From Coprinopsis marcescibilis (Eukaryota > Basidiomycota > Agaricomycetes > Agaricales > Psathyrellaceae): a DNA stretch of 64,000 nucleotides. Both the position numbers and the translations under genes were made by a program. Positions 43,485-54,821 of the stretch are shown piece by piece (the first letter of the stretch is position 1; every line of letters begins with the position of its first letter). Under the pieces are notes generated by a model. It saw only the letters and a program-made list of their open reading frames with translations, did not search any database and was not told the DNA's origin. The stretch is taken from assembly GCA_004369085.1 (NCBI GenBank), contig ML210174.1, positions 168,272-232,271 on the forward strand, written 5' to 3'.

Positions 43485-45468
43485 TCATTTCGGGACTGGA
43501 GGCAGGCTTGTTGGCGCCATCGCCTTGTCTTTGCTGAACCCTTGGAAATACTTCTCTCTAAAATCTTTATGCGCCGGAACGTGCTTGTCCTGTTCTGTAG
43601 GTTCGACACCATCTTCATTCGGCTGCTGGTCCCTTTCTCGGAAAGCCGGTGGAGGGTACTCTTCCGCCGTCGTCTTCCTGATCGTGATTAACTGAATATC
43701 AATGTCTGTAAGCTTGGGACCCGGCAGGCCAAGTACAGTCTGCAACTCACTCGGCGACCCCAAGCACCAAAATCCTGCAACGAATTGGCGATGACCTCCA
43801 TACCCTCGCAGAGCATGGTATTGATATCGACTTCCTCGTACTCGTCTGTCACCGTCGGGAGGAAAAACACGAGGCGTCCATTTGGTCTGAGCACATATCG
43901 CGCGAAAAGCACGAGGTCTTCGACTAGATGGGAGAGTTCGTACGGTTTCGTTGGCGGGATGTATGGGGTGTCGTCGCTGGAAAAGAAAGAACGCGTTGCA
44001 TACGGTGGCTATTACATCCGACGGATGGATGGACGACTCACGGGCGTGGATTCTCTCTATGCAGTCTACACAGCTCTTTCTGCCTTTCTGACAGCTCTCT
44101 TTTGCGGCCGAGCCGTTTCGCTCCAGCCCGTACGCCATCTGACGTCCAAAGGATATGTAAGCCCTTGGCTTTGTGAAGAAATAAGAAGGAAGCGCACAAG
44201 GTGGGTCAGTGATGATAGCATCGAACATGCCGCCAGTCCTCCACGGATTATGTGTGATGTCAAAGGTAGCAAGGTCCAGGATGCGGTTTTGGACGCCGTA
44301 TTGCTTCGCGGCTCGCATAACTCCCGGTTCGCCTTCTACGCCCTGTTTGCCGCGCATTTGGCGTCCATCGATGTCTGAGCCGAATACGAGGGCTCCAAAG
44401 TGGGCGACTGGCTGTCAGGTGAGAGAAGGTAAAGAATCATGGAGATGGTAAGAAGATCGGAGAGACGCACGTATGCCATGCTTCCGGTACCCATAAAAGG
44501 ATCGTACATGAGTTTTCCTGGGGATGCCTGGGTACGACGGGGTCATCATTAGGGGGTGTGCAAGAGTGTTTGTCGGGACTTGACTGACCATGGTTTGGTT
44601 GGCCATCAGCAAGGACACTTCTGCTTCCATACTGGTGTTCCCAAAGTATTTGCGTTTCTTGACGTCAAATACGCCTACCAGTGGGCGAGCAGAACTTTCT
44701 GCCAGCTGCGAAGCACGATAAGCGTTCCATCATATCCTTCGCGGGCTGAAACGGAGGGTGTTGCGCACCAGTTTCCCAAAATAGACCTGCTTGAATTGAG
44801 AATCTCCCTCATGTTTAGCCCGCGTTGCCAGCTTTCGATCTTCATCATCTATCTAGCCAGCAATAGGATCTGTGTCAGTAATCTCACACTTGACAGCCAG
44901 CAAAAGACTGCAAGAGGAGGGACTCATTCCCCACTCACATACATTCTTCAAAACAGATCAAGCTAATCTCGGGGTTCTTCATGTCGATCTTGCCCAGGAA
45001 CCCCATATACGAAAAGCTCTCTATGACCTCCCTTTGGCGCCTCTGTGGGATCTTGTGGTTGTAGCCAGTGACGAAGAACTTGAAGGTGGTGTCCTCGACG
45101 TATTTTTGCCATTCTACGCGGATTTCTGGTAGCTGGTTTTGTTGGTGCAGTTCGGCGTAAGTTGTGCCTTGGGCATAGAATTCGTAGATTGCTCTGTGCC
45201 GTGGGGCTTATACGTGAGCTGTCCATTTCAAATAGACGGCGTAAGTAAATGTCCCTTACTTTATGAGTATACACCGTTGGGCTAAGATCTTTGCGTGTTT
45301 TTCATCGTCCAGTTGGAGGACCATGAACGGTCTGTTTGGGTCACTTCCATGACCTCCTGGGTTTTCAACGATTTGGACCTGGAACCCGTGGAGTTCTGCG
45401 ATAGACTGGAGTTCTGGTATTCGGAATTCATTATGCACTTGGGCAAAGTGGACAAGGTACTTGGGCAT
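43485..45468 (-). CDS. TRM11: tRNA (guanine10-N2)-methyltransferase TRM11
   Basis: TRM11 with TRM112 forms m2G at position 10 of tRNA. The N-terminus MPKYLVHFAQVHNEFRIPEL is the usual start, followed by a THUMP-like region (WQKYVEDTTFKFFVTGYNHK). The Rossmann methyltransferase fold has the SAM-binding motif YDPFMGTGSMAY, the acidic residue in a FGSDIDGRQMRG segment, and the catalytic motif IITDPPYGVRAGAK, the last formed across an intron (DPP then YG). FFLPTVTDEYEEVDINTM and LQDFGAWGRR follow. The C-terminal tail is charged and disordered. The first ATG of the frame is at 45468; the frame extends upstream only from a TTG. About eight introns. Complete. Confidence 0.94.
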
Positions 45469-45648
45469 GGTGAGTGAAGGAACGATCAAAGTAGAGTGTT
45501 TTGATGACGATCGAGAAATTGAAATTCATGACTTAATGTTCGCCCCTATCTTTCGGGAGAAGGGCATGTCGTATATTGTACATTAGTATTGCTATTACAC
45601 CGGATGCATCGGAGCTTTCGTTATGATATTGCGTCTGATAAAATGAAA

Positions 45649-46483
45649 CTAGAGGGGCAAGACGAGCCCTTCAAACTCTGGGCGGTTGTTCATTAATCGC
45701 TCCTGTTTGTATTCCTGACAAAACTTCTTGAAACTGTTCTCGTTCATTGAAGCGTGGGCTCTGGGGTGAGTGTCACCAAAGTAATCAAGGATGCGGTCGT
45801 GGTACATCCAAATTGTTTCGAGCTCGAGCTCGGTCAAGGTTCGATAGTCAGCTCGCATCGCTGTGACCTGAACGCAACCATTTAAGTAGCTAAAGCTCGG
45901 CCAGAAAGGAAGGTACGTACTGTTCCTACTTGTGCCTGCCAGCTAGTTTGGATGGGTCAGCGCTTTTTCAGAGGTCAGCACGAGTAGTACATACGACATA
46001 GGTGCGAATCCAGTGTCAGTGGCAATCATGAGATAGGTGCCGATCTGGTTGTCCAGACCAGCCCCTGTGAGTGTGGGGGTTACTTCATTATGAGGGTGGC
46101 TGTCATGGGTCAGATTCGTTGAAAATGACTACAGAAGTGGGGTAGATGGTACCGGTAGAGAACGAGAGGCACGCCAACTTTCTTGGGAAGAGGAGGTCTA
46201 ACACCTGCCTGGTGAATTGGGTGGTCTCGCGTTATGTTTTCCGCAGTAAAGAGGCCGTTTGTGGCTCTTATACCCTCTGGGTGAATTCTGACACCTTGTA
46301 CGACCTCTGGAATACAGTCTGGCTTGTGAACTTTCCAGTGGGCGGTCTGGCATTCCTTGCTCTGCGAGAGTGTCACTTCGAGTGGCACGGGAGAACCGGG
46401 GCAAAACGCACACAATAGAACACAGTCTTGCAGCGTGCGCATATTTTGGCAGCATCTGTGGATTCGCATTTGACGCAGCCCAT
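45649..46483 (-). CDS. MYND zinc-finger protein
   Basis: The protein opens directly with a MYND finger: GCVKCESTDAAKICARCKTV, FYC, then across an intron SKECQTAHWKVHKPDC. This gives the complete C-x2-C, C-x2-C, C-x3-C, H-x3-C set. The rest is about 150-180 residues with no catalytic motif I recognise (EVVQGVRIHPEGIRATNG, then IGTYLMIATDTGF, YDRILDYFGDTHPRAHASM-type text) and ends EFEGLVLPL. Small MYND proteins of this kind are abundant in mushrooms, and the finger usually mediates protein interaction. The start ATG at 46483 lies immediately before the finger; upstream in-frame sequence does not look coding. About three introns. Function unknown. Confidence 0.8.
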
Positions 46484-47014
46484 GGTTGAATATCGAATGG
46501 GAGATCCGGGGGTGTGGCACGCTGTGCTAATTACGACAAGGAAGAGGGAGACAGTATTTGACGCGTGGACGCGACAGGCTTGGCCTGCAACTATTACGGC
46601 CGGCTTTTGAATACATCTCCCCACATTCCCCATGGCACAACCAGCTACTGTCCAGTCTCAAAGCTGGATGACCAGTTAAATAGCAGTATACCACTATGAG
46701 CCGACACCATCGCAACAAGCGGACAAGAGATGTGGATTTGAGCTTGGTGTTAAGGATCAGGCAGACTTGGGCACGGTAGCATGTGGGACTGGTTCTCATC
46801 TCTCTGCTCTGTGAAGTACCAAGTGGCCGAGATGATCGTAAGCTCCCAAGAATTGGCTTTCATACCTTTTCCATCACTAGTCTATCATGACGCCCAGCTA
46901 TTCGGGTCTATATTCCGTCGATATCAGGAAGCGTTTCAGGGCCAGGGACCAGCTTGTCTTCTTCCTTCATTCCACCCAGATACCCTTCGCTTCTTTTCCT
47001 TCTTTTCCTAATAG
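46484..47014. other. Intergenic region; may hide a signal-peptide exon
   Basis: This 531 bp stretch lies between the MYND gene start and the first clear exon of the plus-strand surface-protein gene. A signal peptide for that gene should lie here, but I could not find one that splices convincingly to the acceptor CCTAATAG ending at 47014. Confidence 0.35.
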
Positions 47015-48239
47015 TTCTGGGCCCAGTTGAATGCCATGAAGAACATCACGGTCAAGCACACAAACAAGGCTTTCAAGTACGACCCTCCGGATTGCGGTGG
47101 ATCGGGATGGGTCCTTGACCACGGCCTAGCAGACCAGGGAGAATATCCAAATTCTTATTCATGGTGCTCAGCAGCCGGTTCGTTCGAGCCCACAGTCACT
47201 TTCAACTTCACCGGTCAGCCCATTCGTTTTCCGATTATCCGGCTTTTACCAAATACGTAGTGTCACAGGAGTTGCGGTGTACTACTCCTCCACATTCCTT
47301 GAGGGCCAACTCCTGGAAGTCGTCTTGGACGGTATATCTCAGGGCAGCGTCAACCTCGAAAACCCAGACGGCCCAAAGTCTGATACTTCAAGATCATTCG
47401 TATGGTGGAAGAAAGGCTTGCTTGACACGGAGCACACGGTTCTTCTGCGCCCGAACGGAAGCCCTCGTCTGGCCGTTGACACCTTCATGTGCGCACTTTT
47501 CATCCTGCTCTCACCATAATGTTTGATACCAATCAACTACAGATACACAATATATGACGAGTCCGACGACCTTGACATCCGCCTCCTAGAGCTTGTCCCC
47601 AGAGCCGCGGAACTCCTCCCCCGTGCAGCGCAAATCGCAACTAGTGCCGACACCAGTCTTCTCCCAACCATCCTGGGCTCAATATTCGGTGGCCTCGCCT
47701 TCATAATATTCATTGCCATTGCCGTCTTTCTTCGCAAAAAGGCTAAAGAACGCGACGCGCCATACACCTGGAAGGTGCCCGTCCCACCCCTAAAGCGAAT
47801 CGATGACACCCCACCTCCAGACATAACTGGGAACATCGGCACCTCCACCACTAAATTCTCGCAAGACCGCAGCCTGAGCAGGGCGGGGGATCTCGAGAGC
47901 GGTATAGACGTGCCTCCCCGCGTCTCGACCAACCGCGCCCCTAGCCGTACAGTGTCAGAGGAGTACGCTTTCCAGCCCGACTCTGCTTCCAGCGTTCGAC
48001 CACTGCCACAGGCTCCACGAACTACGCAACAGTCCCCACACGAACATTATGACGAGCCAAGCTTGCGGTCGTTACCCGCGTATCACGCCAGCTCACCAAC
48101 GGATTCTCGTCTCAACTACCCTCCAAGTTCTGCCCGTACTGCTCCTCCTCCAACGTCTTACGCCTCTCCGCCCAATAGAACGTACAGCCAGCCATTTAGC
48201 GTAAAATTGGAACCAAATAGGAGACGGCCTTCCACGTAA
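47015..48239 (+). CDS. Single-pass membrane protein with small extracellular domain (5' end uncertain)
   Basis: The ectodomain reads FWAQLNAMKNITVKHTNKAF, then YDPPDCGGSGWVLDHG and CSAAGSFEPTVTFNFTG. Across an intron it continues VAVYYSSTFLEGQLLEVVLDG, a jelly-roll-like pattern common in basidiomycete surface proteins. A third exon contains one transmembrane helix (LLPTILGSIFGGLAFIIFIAIAVFL) followed by basic RKKAKERD and a Pro/Ser-rich cytoplasmic tail of about 150 residues that includes repeated PPSYAS/RTYSQ-like text. The coding exon begins after an acceptor ending at 47014; the first ATG in it is at 47036. The signal peptide is expected on an upstream exon that I could not place. It matches the 10.4-12.2 kb protein in plan, not in detail. 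Role unknown; possibly cell-wall sensing. Confidence 0.7.
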
Positions 48240-48510
48240 TTGATACCATTTTTTGCGTTCACACTGTTATTTTTGGATTGTGCATTGTACATTCCAAAAT
48301 GTCACAACGTTGCTTTTCATGCTATGCAATATACTTGCGTTCGTTCTTTTATCTTGGAACTGCGATGATAATCACGTTCGAAAGATTGTCGCCGGATTGT
48401 CGTGACGTATACGGCGCTTATTCTGACACGGAGAATCACATAGCGAAGCAGTTTGAGCGACATGTGAGCCTTCTTCTCACTCTGTTATACATGTACAGGC
48501 CACAGCGGTA

Positions 48511-49763
48511 TTACAGATCAAATTTAAAATTCTCTAAAGTCGCCCAATCTCCCAGCCCAAACAGCCGCGGCAAGCTGTTCCAAAGTGCCTCATGTCCATC
48601 TGACGTATACTCTCTCCCTATCTCTTCACACCTGGCGCACAACCCATGCTCGGAGAGTAACTTGTGTGACCGACCGAAAGGAAATGCGTGGTCTAAACTC
48701 GGAAGAGGTACCCAGATCGTCTGGATGAGCTTGAGACGGTTGGCCTCGCATTGGTCTCTGGACTGGCATTTAGGTGCTGGGATCGTCCGCCCATCCAGGA
48801 GGAAGGGATAGATGACGTCTCCCACCGCCCGCTGCAGCTTTTCGCGGGCGGAAATGATCAGTTGCTGGATCGATGGAGAAACTAGAGTGGTGATATTGCC
48901 ACTAATACTCTTTGTACCCTCAAAGATGGTTGCCTGATATCGATATTAGCATGAACCATTTCGCAAAGGCAGTGCACAGAAAGACTTACTGGGAAAGCGG
49001 GGAGGTATACAGCCATAAGCAGCAAAACAGGTAATATTGGCTCTAGCCGGAGCTCCACGGCAACGTTTAGGAGGTCAAAGAACGAGTGCTCGGACCCGAA
49101 CGTTATCAGCTTGGGACCACACATAATGCCCTCGGTGTGGTAGTTCGGATTGACCGTGAAGTAGTCGAACAGTCTCATCCGGGATTGATGCGGGAACTCT
49201 TCCAAGATGCAGGTCAAAGCTTCCTCTTTGCAGTCGTCGAACTCGTATTTGTGGCCGAGGCGGAGCATGGCGATGAGTGTCCCAACCTGGTATGGTTCTG
49301 TCGATTTGACTTTGCTGGAGGGTCCAGGTCAGTTCAACGCGTGAACACAGTTATTTGTTCAACTTGTTCAACTTACCGGAAAGTATCATATAAGACGGTC
49401 AGCAGCTCTTCCCAGTCTTCTCCAGAGTCGGGAAGTGTGACAACAGGGCAGTTATCCACAGAGGTGCCTCCTGTCGAGCTGTACGTCGCCGCATGGCCTG
49501 TCCTACAGTTGGGGTTGTGCACGCCCGAGCCAGGGGCAGATAACATGCCAGCCAATACTTTCGAGTGGCGTGCAAGGAAGCTCTTGTGGACTTTGAATTG
49601 CTTATCTTCGGCCTAAAGCGAGGACATTGTTAGATTCTCCAACATGTACAAGTAGTAGAAAGCTCACCTGGAGAATGATATTACCATCGTCGAACCAGAG
49701 CCTTTCTGCAGGTGCAGACTCCACCCTTCGACGTTTAATAGAACGACCTGCCCGACGGTGCAT
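48511..49763 (-). CDS. BTB/POZ domain protein
   Basis: The first exon (MHRRAGRSIKRRRVESAPAE, WFDDGNIILQ) runs into the BTB core AEDKQFKVHKSFLARHSKVL and AGMLSAPGSG, then CPVVTLPDSGEDWEELL, where the usual VxLxDs...F motif of agaricomycete BTB proteins is visible. Next come MLRLGHKYEFDDCKEEAL and LRLEPILPVLLLMAVYLP. The C-terminal third has the conserved CxxCEEIGREY segment (LCARCEEIGREYTSDGHEAL) common to this fungal family. Such proteins are usually cullin-3 adaptors or simple dimerisation modules, but the target is unknown. The first in-frame ATG after an upstream stop is at 49763. About four introns. Divergent from the Alba-domain gene. Confidence 0.85.
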
Positions 49764-50223
49764 TGGTGCTGGACTCAATCGAGGTGGGGGAGAAAGAATG
49801 GGCGAATCAGGGTATCATTGGTAGCTAGTACCAGGTGGCTAGGCCAATGCATATGAGCAAGTATGAACAAAGATATATGAAACAGTACATACATTTCGAT
49901 GATCGTTGCCGCATTAGCACGTCGAGGTGGTTGGTCCAACAAGTTTTGCGAAAGACCTGTAGGCTTGTCGTTTTTGGCATGCAAGGAGACAGGGGAACTT
50001 TCTTGTTCCATTTCTACCTTCAAGAAAGCCTAGGTAGTTTGCTGTTGGAGATGGGTTATACCTGCTGCGCTCAATATGTAGCGGTTTGTCGCAAGGACGC
50101 AGTGGCGATCAACTTGAATTGACGCGCGCCTTGAAATAGCTCGGCAAATTCCATTGATCTAGACTGACAAGACAAAGTTTAGCTCTTCGACCGCGACCAC
50201 GACTACCGTGCCTGCGCCGCACG
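49764..50223. promoter_or_regulatory. Divergent promoter of the BTB and Alba-domain genes
   Basis: The 460 bp between divergent starts carries no supported gene. No clear TATA box was seen. Confidence 0.4.
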
Positions 50224-51004
50224 ATGAGCACAAACGTTGGCCAATCGCTCTCAATCCGTATAACATCTCATGGTAAAATTAAAACCTGGGTTACCCTGGC
50301 TCTGAACCAGTTCGAGGTCAGTCGCGTCCCGTCTCGACAAATGCAACCACTGACCGAGCCAGGATAGAACAACCCAAATGTCCCAGTCGTCCTGCATACT
50401 CTCCCAGCGAAGGATGCAGAACATACCAAGACGGGCCAAGACACCAAGAAACTCCCCAACTCAATTGCCACGATTCCACGGCTGGTCTCCGTTGTCGAAA
50501 TCATCAAGCGCGAATTCCTGAAAGGATTGGCAGAGAAACGCTCAGCGAGGTTGAAAGGACTTCATCAATACAATGAAGTCGGGATCCTGGAAGATATCTC
50601 GCCCAGAGGCGAGCATGCTGTGGCGGTCGATGGCCAGAGTGTATCGCCAGAGGAAGCAGAGGAAAACAGGGCGAGGGCGATTGTGGACATGCTATCTGGA
50701 AAGAACAAGTACGCGGATCATGCTCTCTTTTCTTATCATCGCGTACTCAAAGATAAAAAGCATAAAACAGGTTCAGACACCCTACATGCGCGTCACATTA
50801 TCGTTTAGCGAGATTCCAGACCTGGTATCCAAAGGAGCTACGTGAGTTAGTTGGTCGGGTGGTTCTGGTGGAATGCTGACTGTTCTTCTCAGGTATCAAC
50901 CTCCCAAGTCGCGTACCCTTGCTAAATCAGCCAAAGCTCGGGCCAAGAAACGCGCTAAGAACGAGAAGGCCTCTGTTCCCGCCGAAATTGCGCCTTTAGG
51001 TTAA
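50224..51004 (+). CDS. Alba-domain RNA/DNA-binding protein (Rpp20/Pop-like)
   Basis: The spliced protein starts MSTNVGQSLSIRITSHGKIK, continues TWVTLALNQFE, then after the intron NNPNVPVVLHTLPAK and LPRLVSVVEIIKREFLK. This is the Alba fold: a beta strand with a GK motif, helix, strand, and the VVEIIKRE helix. A further intron must end at an AG in AAAAAG just before the sequence coding IKQVQTPYMRVTLS (50764 region), because that choice alone keeps the frame. The C-terminus is basic (KSRTLAKSAKARAKKRAKNE) and ends EIAPLG. Alba proteins of this size in fungi act in RNase P/MRP (Pop6/Pop7-like) or as general RNA binders; I cannot choose between these. Three or four introns. Confidence 0.8.
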
Positions 51005-51160
51005 CTTCAACAGAGTCTCTTTTCGTCTAGAAGCTGAACTCGTTGCCTCTGAGCTTCTGAACACTCTCCAACACTTGGATTCGCGCCGCTCCTGACAACA
51101 TTGTCCTTTGGGAAACCCCTCCCGAATCACGAGGTGCACCGCCAGTATCATTTATGTGCC

Positions 51161-51589
51161 ATGTCGTACGCAGTCGACCACGACGATAGTCTCATTAGAA
51201 GGCTTGGCGCTGGGGGAGTAGAGGAAGTGGAGAAGTTGGTAATCTCTCAAAGACTAGACACTATTGTTGTCTAGTTTCCTGGGTGCGAAAACGTAGAGTT
51301 TCTTTGTTTCGCGAAATAGAACTGCTGTACCTAAGGCCCATGGTCTTGAGACACCAATTGACGCACATTGTGCAAATAATTCTTGTCCTTGAGTTCGTTA
51401 TTGCAGCCAGTGCCCGCCCAAACGGACTTGGTTCCCGCTCAGCGGCCCGACGCCCTACCGGGCGTCAAGCTCCTTGTCAAGCAGCTTCCAGGGCTTCCAG
51501 GCTTCCACCAACTTCGACTCTTCACGACTTTGCTTCTCCCACTGCATCGTGCTTGTATCGACCGACATGCTCTGCAGAGACTAAACTGA
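51161..51589 (+). CDS. Candidate small gene of unknown function (structure doubtful)
   Basis: An ATG at 51161 opens MSYAVDHDDSLIRRLGAGGV, EEVEKL, followed at 51239 by a good donor (GTAATC). A second protein-like stretch (PVPAQTDLVPAQRP, then LPGVKLLVKQLPGLPGF, HQLRLFTTLLLPLHRA) follows the acceptor GTTATTGCAG ending near 51409 and stops at 51587-51589, only 10 bp before the SWS1 start. Joining the two directly gives about 85 residues and a 171-nt intron, long for this genome, so an intermediate exon may be missing. I recognise no family. It may instead be the 5' leader of SWS1 or not coding at all. Confidence 0.3.
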
Positions 51590-51599
51590 CACGCAGAAG

Positions 51600-52144
51600 A
51601 TGGCCATAATCGCGTTAAACCACGAATTTATCGACATCATCTTCAAAACTCTGAACTCGCTAGAAACTGATGACTGTGCGCCCCCCCCCCTGCATTCCAA
51701 AAAGAAATCGCTGAATGGACGCGTCTTGCAGTATCAGACGAGTCGTTTGCTAAACTAGGTGCACTGTTTTCGGACAAACTGGTCATTGCAGCTTTGGACT
51801 TGGTAGACAGGGGAAACGGTACGAATCTTGCCATTGTCCTCGGTCGTGATATCTAATCTTCCAGCCCACCAGTTATCAAGCACATCTTTCCCTGGGACGA
51901 CAGGTCTGAATACGAAGTACTCGGTACATCAGCAAAGTACACAGTCCAACTGGACCTCCCGGTGGCACAGGTGCCATTCTACTGCTCCTGCCCTGCGTTC
52001 GCGCAATTAGTCCTGTCCACTGGGACTCATGTCATGTGCAAGCATGTCTTAGCATCGCTTTTGGCCCGCCACCTATCTCTCTGTATCGACCGTCCAGTCG
52101 ATTTAGATGAGCTAGTCGAAATCTTCAGTAAGCAACTCGAGTAA
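51600..52144 (+). CDS. SWIM zinc-finger protein SWS1/ZSWIM7-like, 144 aa
   Basis: Exons 51600-51675, 51732-51818 and 51873-52144 join in phase to 144 residues, the size of SWS1/ZSWIM7. The protein begins MAIIALNHEFIDIIFKTLNS, has KLVIAALDLVDRGNVIKHIF in the middle (the ALDLVDRG motif is characteristic), and carries the SWIM finger FYCSCPAFAQ...MCKHVLASLLA, a CxC...CxH set. SWS1 partners RAD51 paralogues in the Shu complex and promotes homologous recombination. The first intron contains a run of ten C (51681-51690), which at first looks like a frameshift in an exon; the GTGCGC donor at 51676 and TTGCAG acceptor remove it. The alternative acceptor for intron two (CCAG at 51864) breaks the frame, so 51872 was used. 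Confidence 0.88.
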
Positions 52145-52250
52145 AGAAGGGCTGATTGCATTACAACAAAGCCATAAATGTTGGTATACGATATAAAGTA
52201 CTTAAGGAGTGTTAACAGGGCATCCCACCCGAATTATTATGGTTAGGGAA

Positions 52251-54494
52251 TCAAACATTTTCTGAAGCATTAGTGGCAGCGGTTTCTGCGGGCGCTGCAT
52301 TAGGCTCCCTGAACTGCACCTCCTTCCGCTTCTCCTCGTCCAACTGCTTGCGCGTTTGCTCACCCTTGAGCAAAAATATGGTAATAGCGGCAGCCGCAAC
52401 CCAGGCACCATTAAAGATTGATGCACGTCGCATGTGAAGAGGCGGGTCTGCCTCAGGTCCGGCACGGAGTGCTTGTTGTGCTGCACATCACGAACGAGTA
52501 AGCAGTCTCATTAGAACAGGAAAATCCAGAAGAAAGCCCGTGAAAAATGCTTACCGAGTACAAAAATCACTCCCAACAGATTTCCACTGAAACAAGGCGA
52601 GCATCGTGGGTAAGATGGTGTGTCAAGGAAAAAGAACATTTTCACTTACGTGGCCCATAATATGGCCGAGCTGCCATCCGGGTTTCTTGTTACTTCGCAG
52701 GCAAGCTCCAGAGCGACCGGGAGCATAGTGATAGAGGCCACACCGATGATGGTCATGATCACGAACAGTCCAGCCAAGTTTCCAGGTTTAACTGCAAACG
52801 CAAGGGTCAGAACAATCTTGAGAGAGAACCGAGGAAAGATACGCACTGGCCCAGATGAGGGAGAACCACCCTATAGTCGCGATAGGCACAAATATCTTAC
52901 TGGTCAGGGCCAGATGGTGGGTGAACACCCTGTCAAACAGAGGTGCGGTGATGATTGCTGCGACAATACCGGTCAGCAAAAGGCACGCTCCCATAAAACC
53001 CGACTGATCGGCTGAATATCCCATCGGTTCCTAACAGCCCGTGTAAGAAAGGATTCCGAGTTGTCAACATAGTACACACGAAAAGCTGAGCAGTGAGGAC
53101 CGCGAAAGCGGCTGAACTAGAAGCGGCGACAGCCGAGGTCAGCGGGGTGGTGAAACAGGTACGGGGACGTCGACTTACGCGCCAACCAAAGACCCGAAGA
53201 CCAGAGTGATGATGGCAAAATCGATGCGCTCCCTCAAAGACATCGCTGATTCTGTTGATTTGGGCTTGCCAATCATGGCATAGATCAGGGATCCGAGGCT
53301 CAACGAAGGTTTCGAAGCGGCATATGCTATAGTTGGATGAGTTTCGGATAGGATGTATGCGTAGGAGCACAGAAACGCGTACTAGGCGGTGTTGGTGGCG
53401 CTCGTCCGACGAGGAGGACGAAGGGTGTAACGGCAGTTCCCAAAATACCTAACACGAGAATCTGCGAGATCGTTAAGTGTTAGTGTTCGGAGGCTCCGTC
53501 TCGATTGAGCGTACCGAGCGGCGAGTGTTGCCAACTAAAGGGCTTATGAGTTGTCCGAGAGCACCGCCAATAGGGTTGGCTGCAAGAAGTCAGAATCCAG
53601 TTTGAACGGTACTGAAAGGAAGGGAAACCGACAGATAGCGATAACCATAGTCGCGGTAGTGCGTCCTTGCAAGTCGAACCAGGTTTCTGAGTACTTTGGC
53701 CCCAGGACTTGGTAGATAGGCTGAGCGACCGCAGCAAAGACCTAAGCATAGTGATTAGTGTCGGCAAGGGCCCGAGGCGTGTTGTTGGTATACCTGGCCG
53801 AAGAAGATCAAGACGTAGGCTCCCGTTGGCGACAGCGATGAGGCAGTCCCAGCATATCTGATCCAGGAGGCTAACAGGAGGGCGACTCCACCGATCTCGC
53901 ACTATGACCAACAATGAGCATAGTCCGGTAGTTTGTGAAAGCTACCTACGCATCGCCGGATACCCCATTTTGAGACAACGATGGGAATGAACATGGCAGT
54001 GGGCAAGTATATGCATGCCACGACGATACCCAACCAGTTGACTTGGTCGAGGGTGAACCCAAATTCTGCAGCGGCTGAAAGGTTATAGCGTTCAGAAGCG
54101 GTCGATGACTCGAGAGTATTATGTCCACGTACTGTTGTTCGATATCGGACCAAACCACGGCCAGGCCATAGCAGCCACCATGTTCAAGAAGAACTATAAT
54201 TGAACAAGTCAACACTGGCAATACTCATACGAAATCAGGACAGCTCACCAGTCCCGTTATTCCAGCGAACCTGGCCCTGTACAAGCGATAGCCTCCCGAT
54301 GGAGGTTGCTCTGAGCCTACAGCCCGGGTATTGACCTCCGCCGTTTCCTTGGTTGAGGATTTATCGTCCACCTCTACCTTTGCAGTGGAATCGCCAGAGG
54401 ATACGTTGTCGCCAGACACTTTCTCCTCCTGTACGATTTTGTTGTCAGAGGCCCCAGCCAACGCCAGCTTTTCCGGATCCACAGGGGCAGCCAT
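52251..54494 (-). CDS. MFS transporter, FLVCR/SLC49-like
   Basis: This is a major facilitator with about twelve transmembrane segments over many short exons. After an 80-residue charged, disordered N-terminal tail come the first helix (FAGITGLFFLNMVAAMAWPW), then FGPISNNTAAEFGFTLDQVN and WLGIVVACIYLPTAMFIP. In SLC49 proteins the matching region is a hydrophilic loop and a WLS/ILG helix. Later parts include GGALGQLISPLVGNTRRSILV, MGYSADQSGFMGACLLLTG, IVAAIITAPLFDRV and ATGNLLGVIFVLAQQAL. The order and motifs fit the FLVCR/DIRC2-type group, whose animal members move heme or choline; the fungal substrate is unknown. The C-terminal tail is Lys/Glu-rich. It is convergent with SWS1 and divergent from the WBP4-like gene. 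Confidence 0.85.
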
Positions 54495-54821
54495 TCCGAG
54501 TCAAGTTGGAGTTGGATGACGGGGAGGTTCAACAGAAGATATTGGGCATTCAGGGAAGAGAGATTGAGTGGATATAAGACTTCCAACGGAAGAAATAAGA
54601 TAAAACTGGGCAGAAAGTCATTTGACAAGCGTGGTGCCCGTTTGGGTTATTCGGTCAGTGGTCCAGCGAGGTCCAGTGGCAGTGGGCGCTTCATGTGAAC
54701 CCATCAGATTCTGTTTTCGCACTTCCGACCCTGACCACACTGCACACAAAGTGACAACCGGCTTCTTTACTATCTCAACGGCCGCCATTTATTCTTTCCC
54801 TTCTGCGACTTACCCTACGAT
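54495..54821. promoter_or_regulatory. Divergent promoter of the MFS and WBP4-like genes
   Basis: The 327 bp between divergent start codons holds no supported gene. No clear TATA box was seen. Confidence 0.4.

Noticed and set aside
51676..51731. Apparent frameshift at a run of ten C in the SWS1-like gene
   Set aside because: The run lies inside a normal 56-nt intron (GTGCGC donor at 51676, TTGCAG acceptor). Removing it restores the frame and a 144-residue protein, so no sequencing error or pseudogene is needed.
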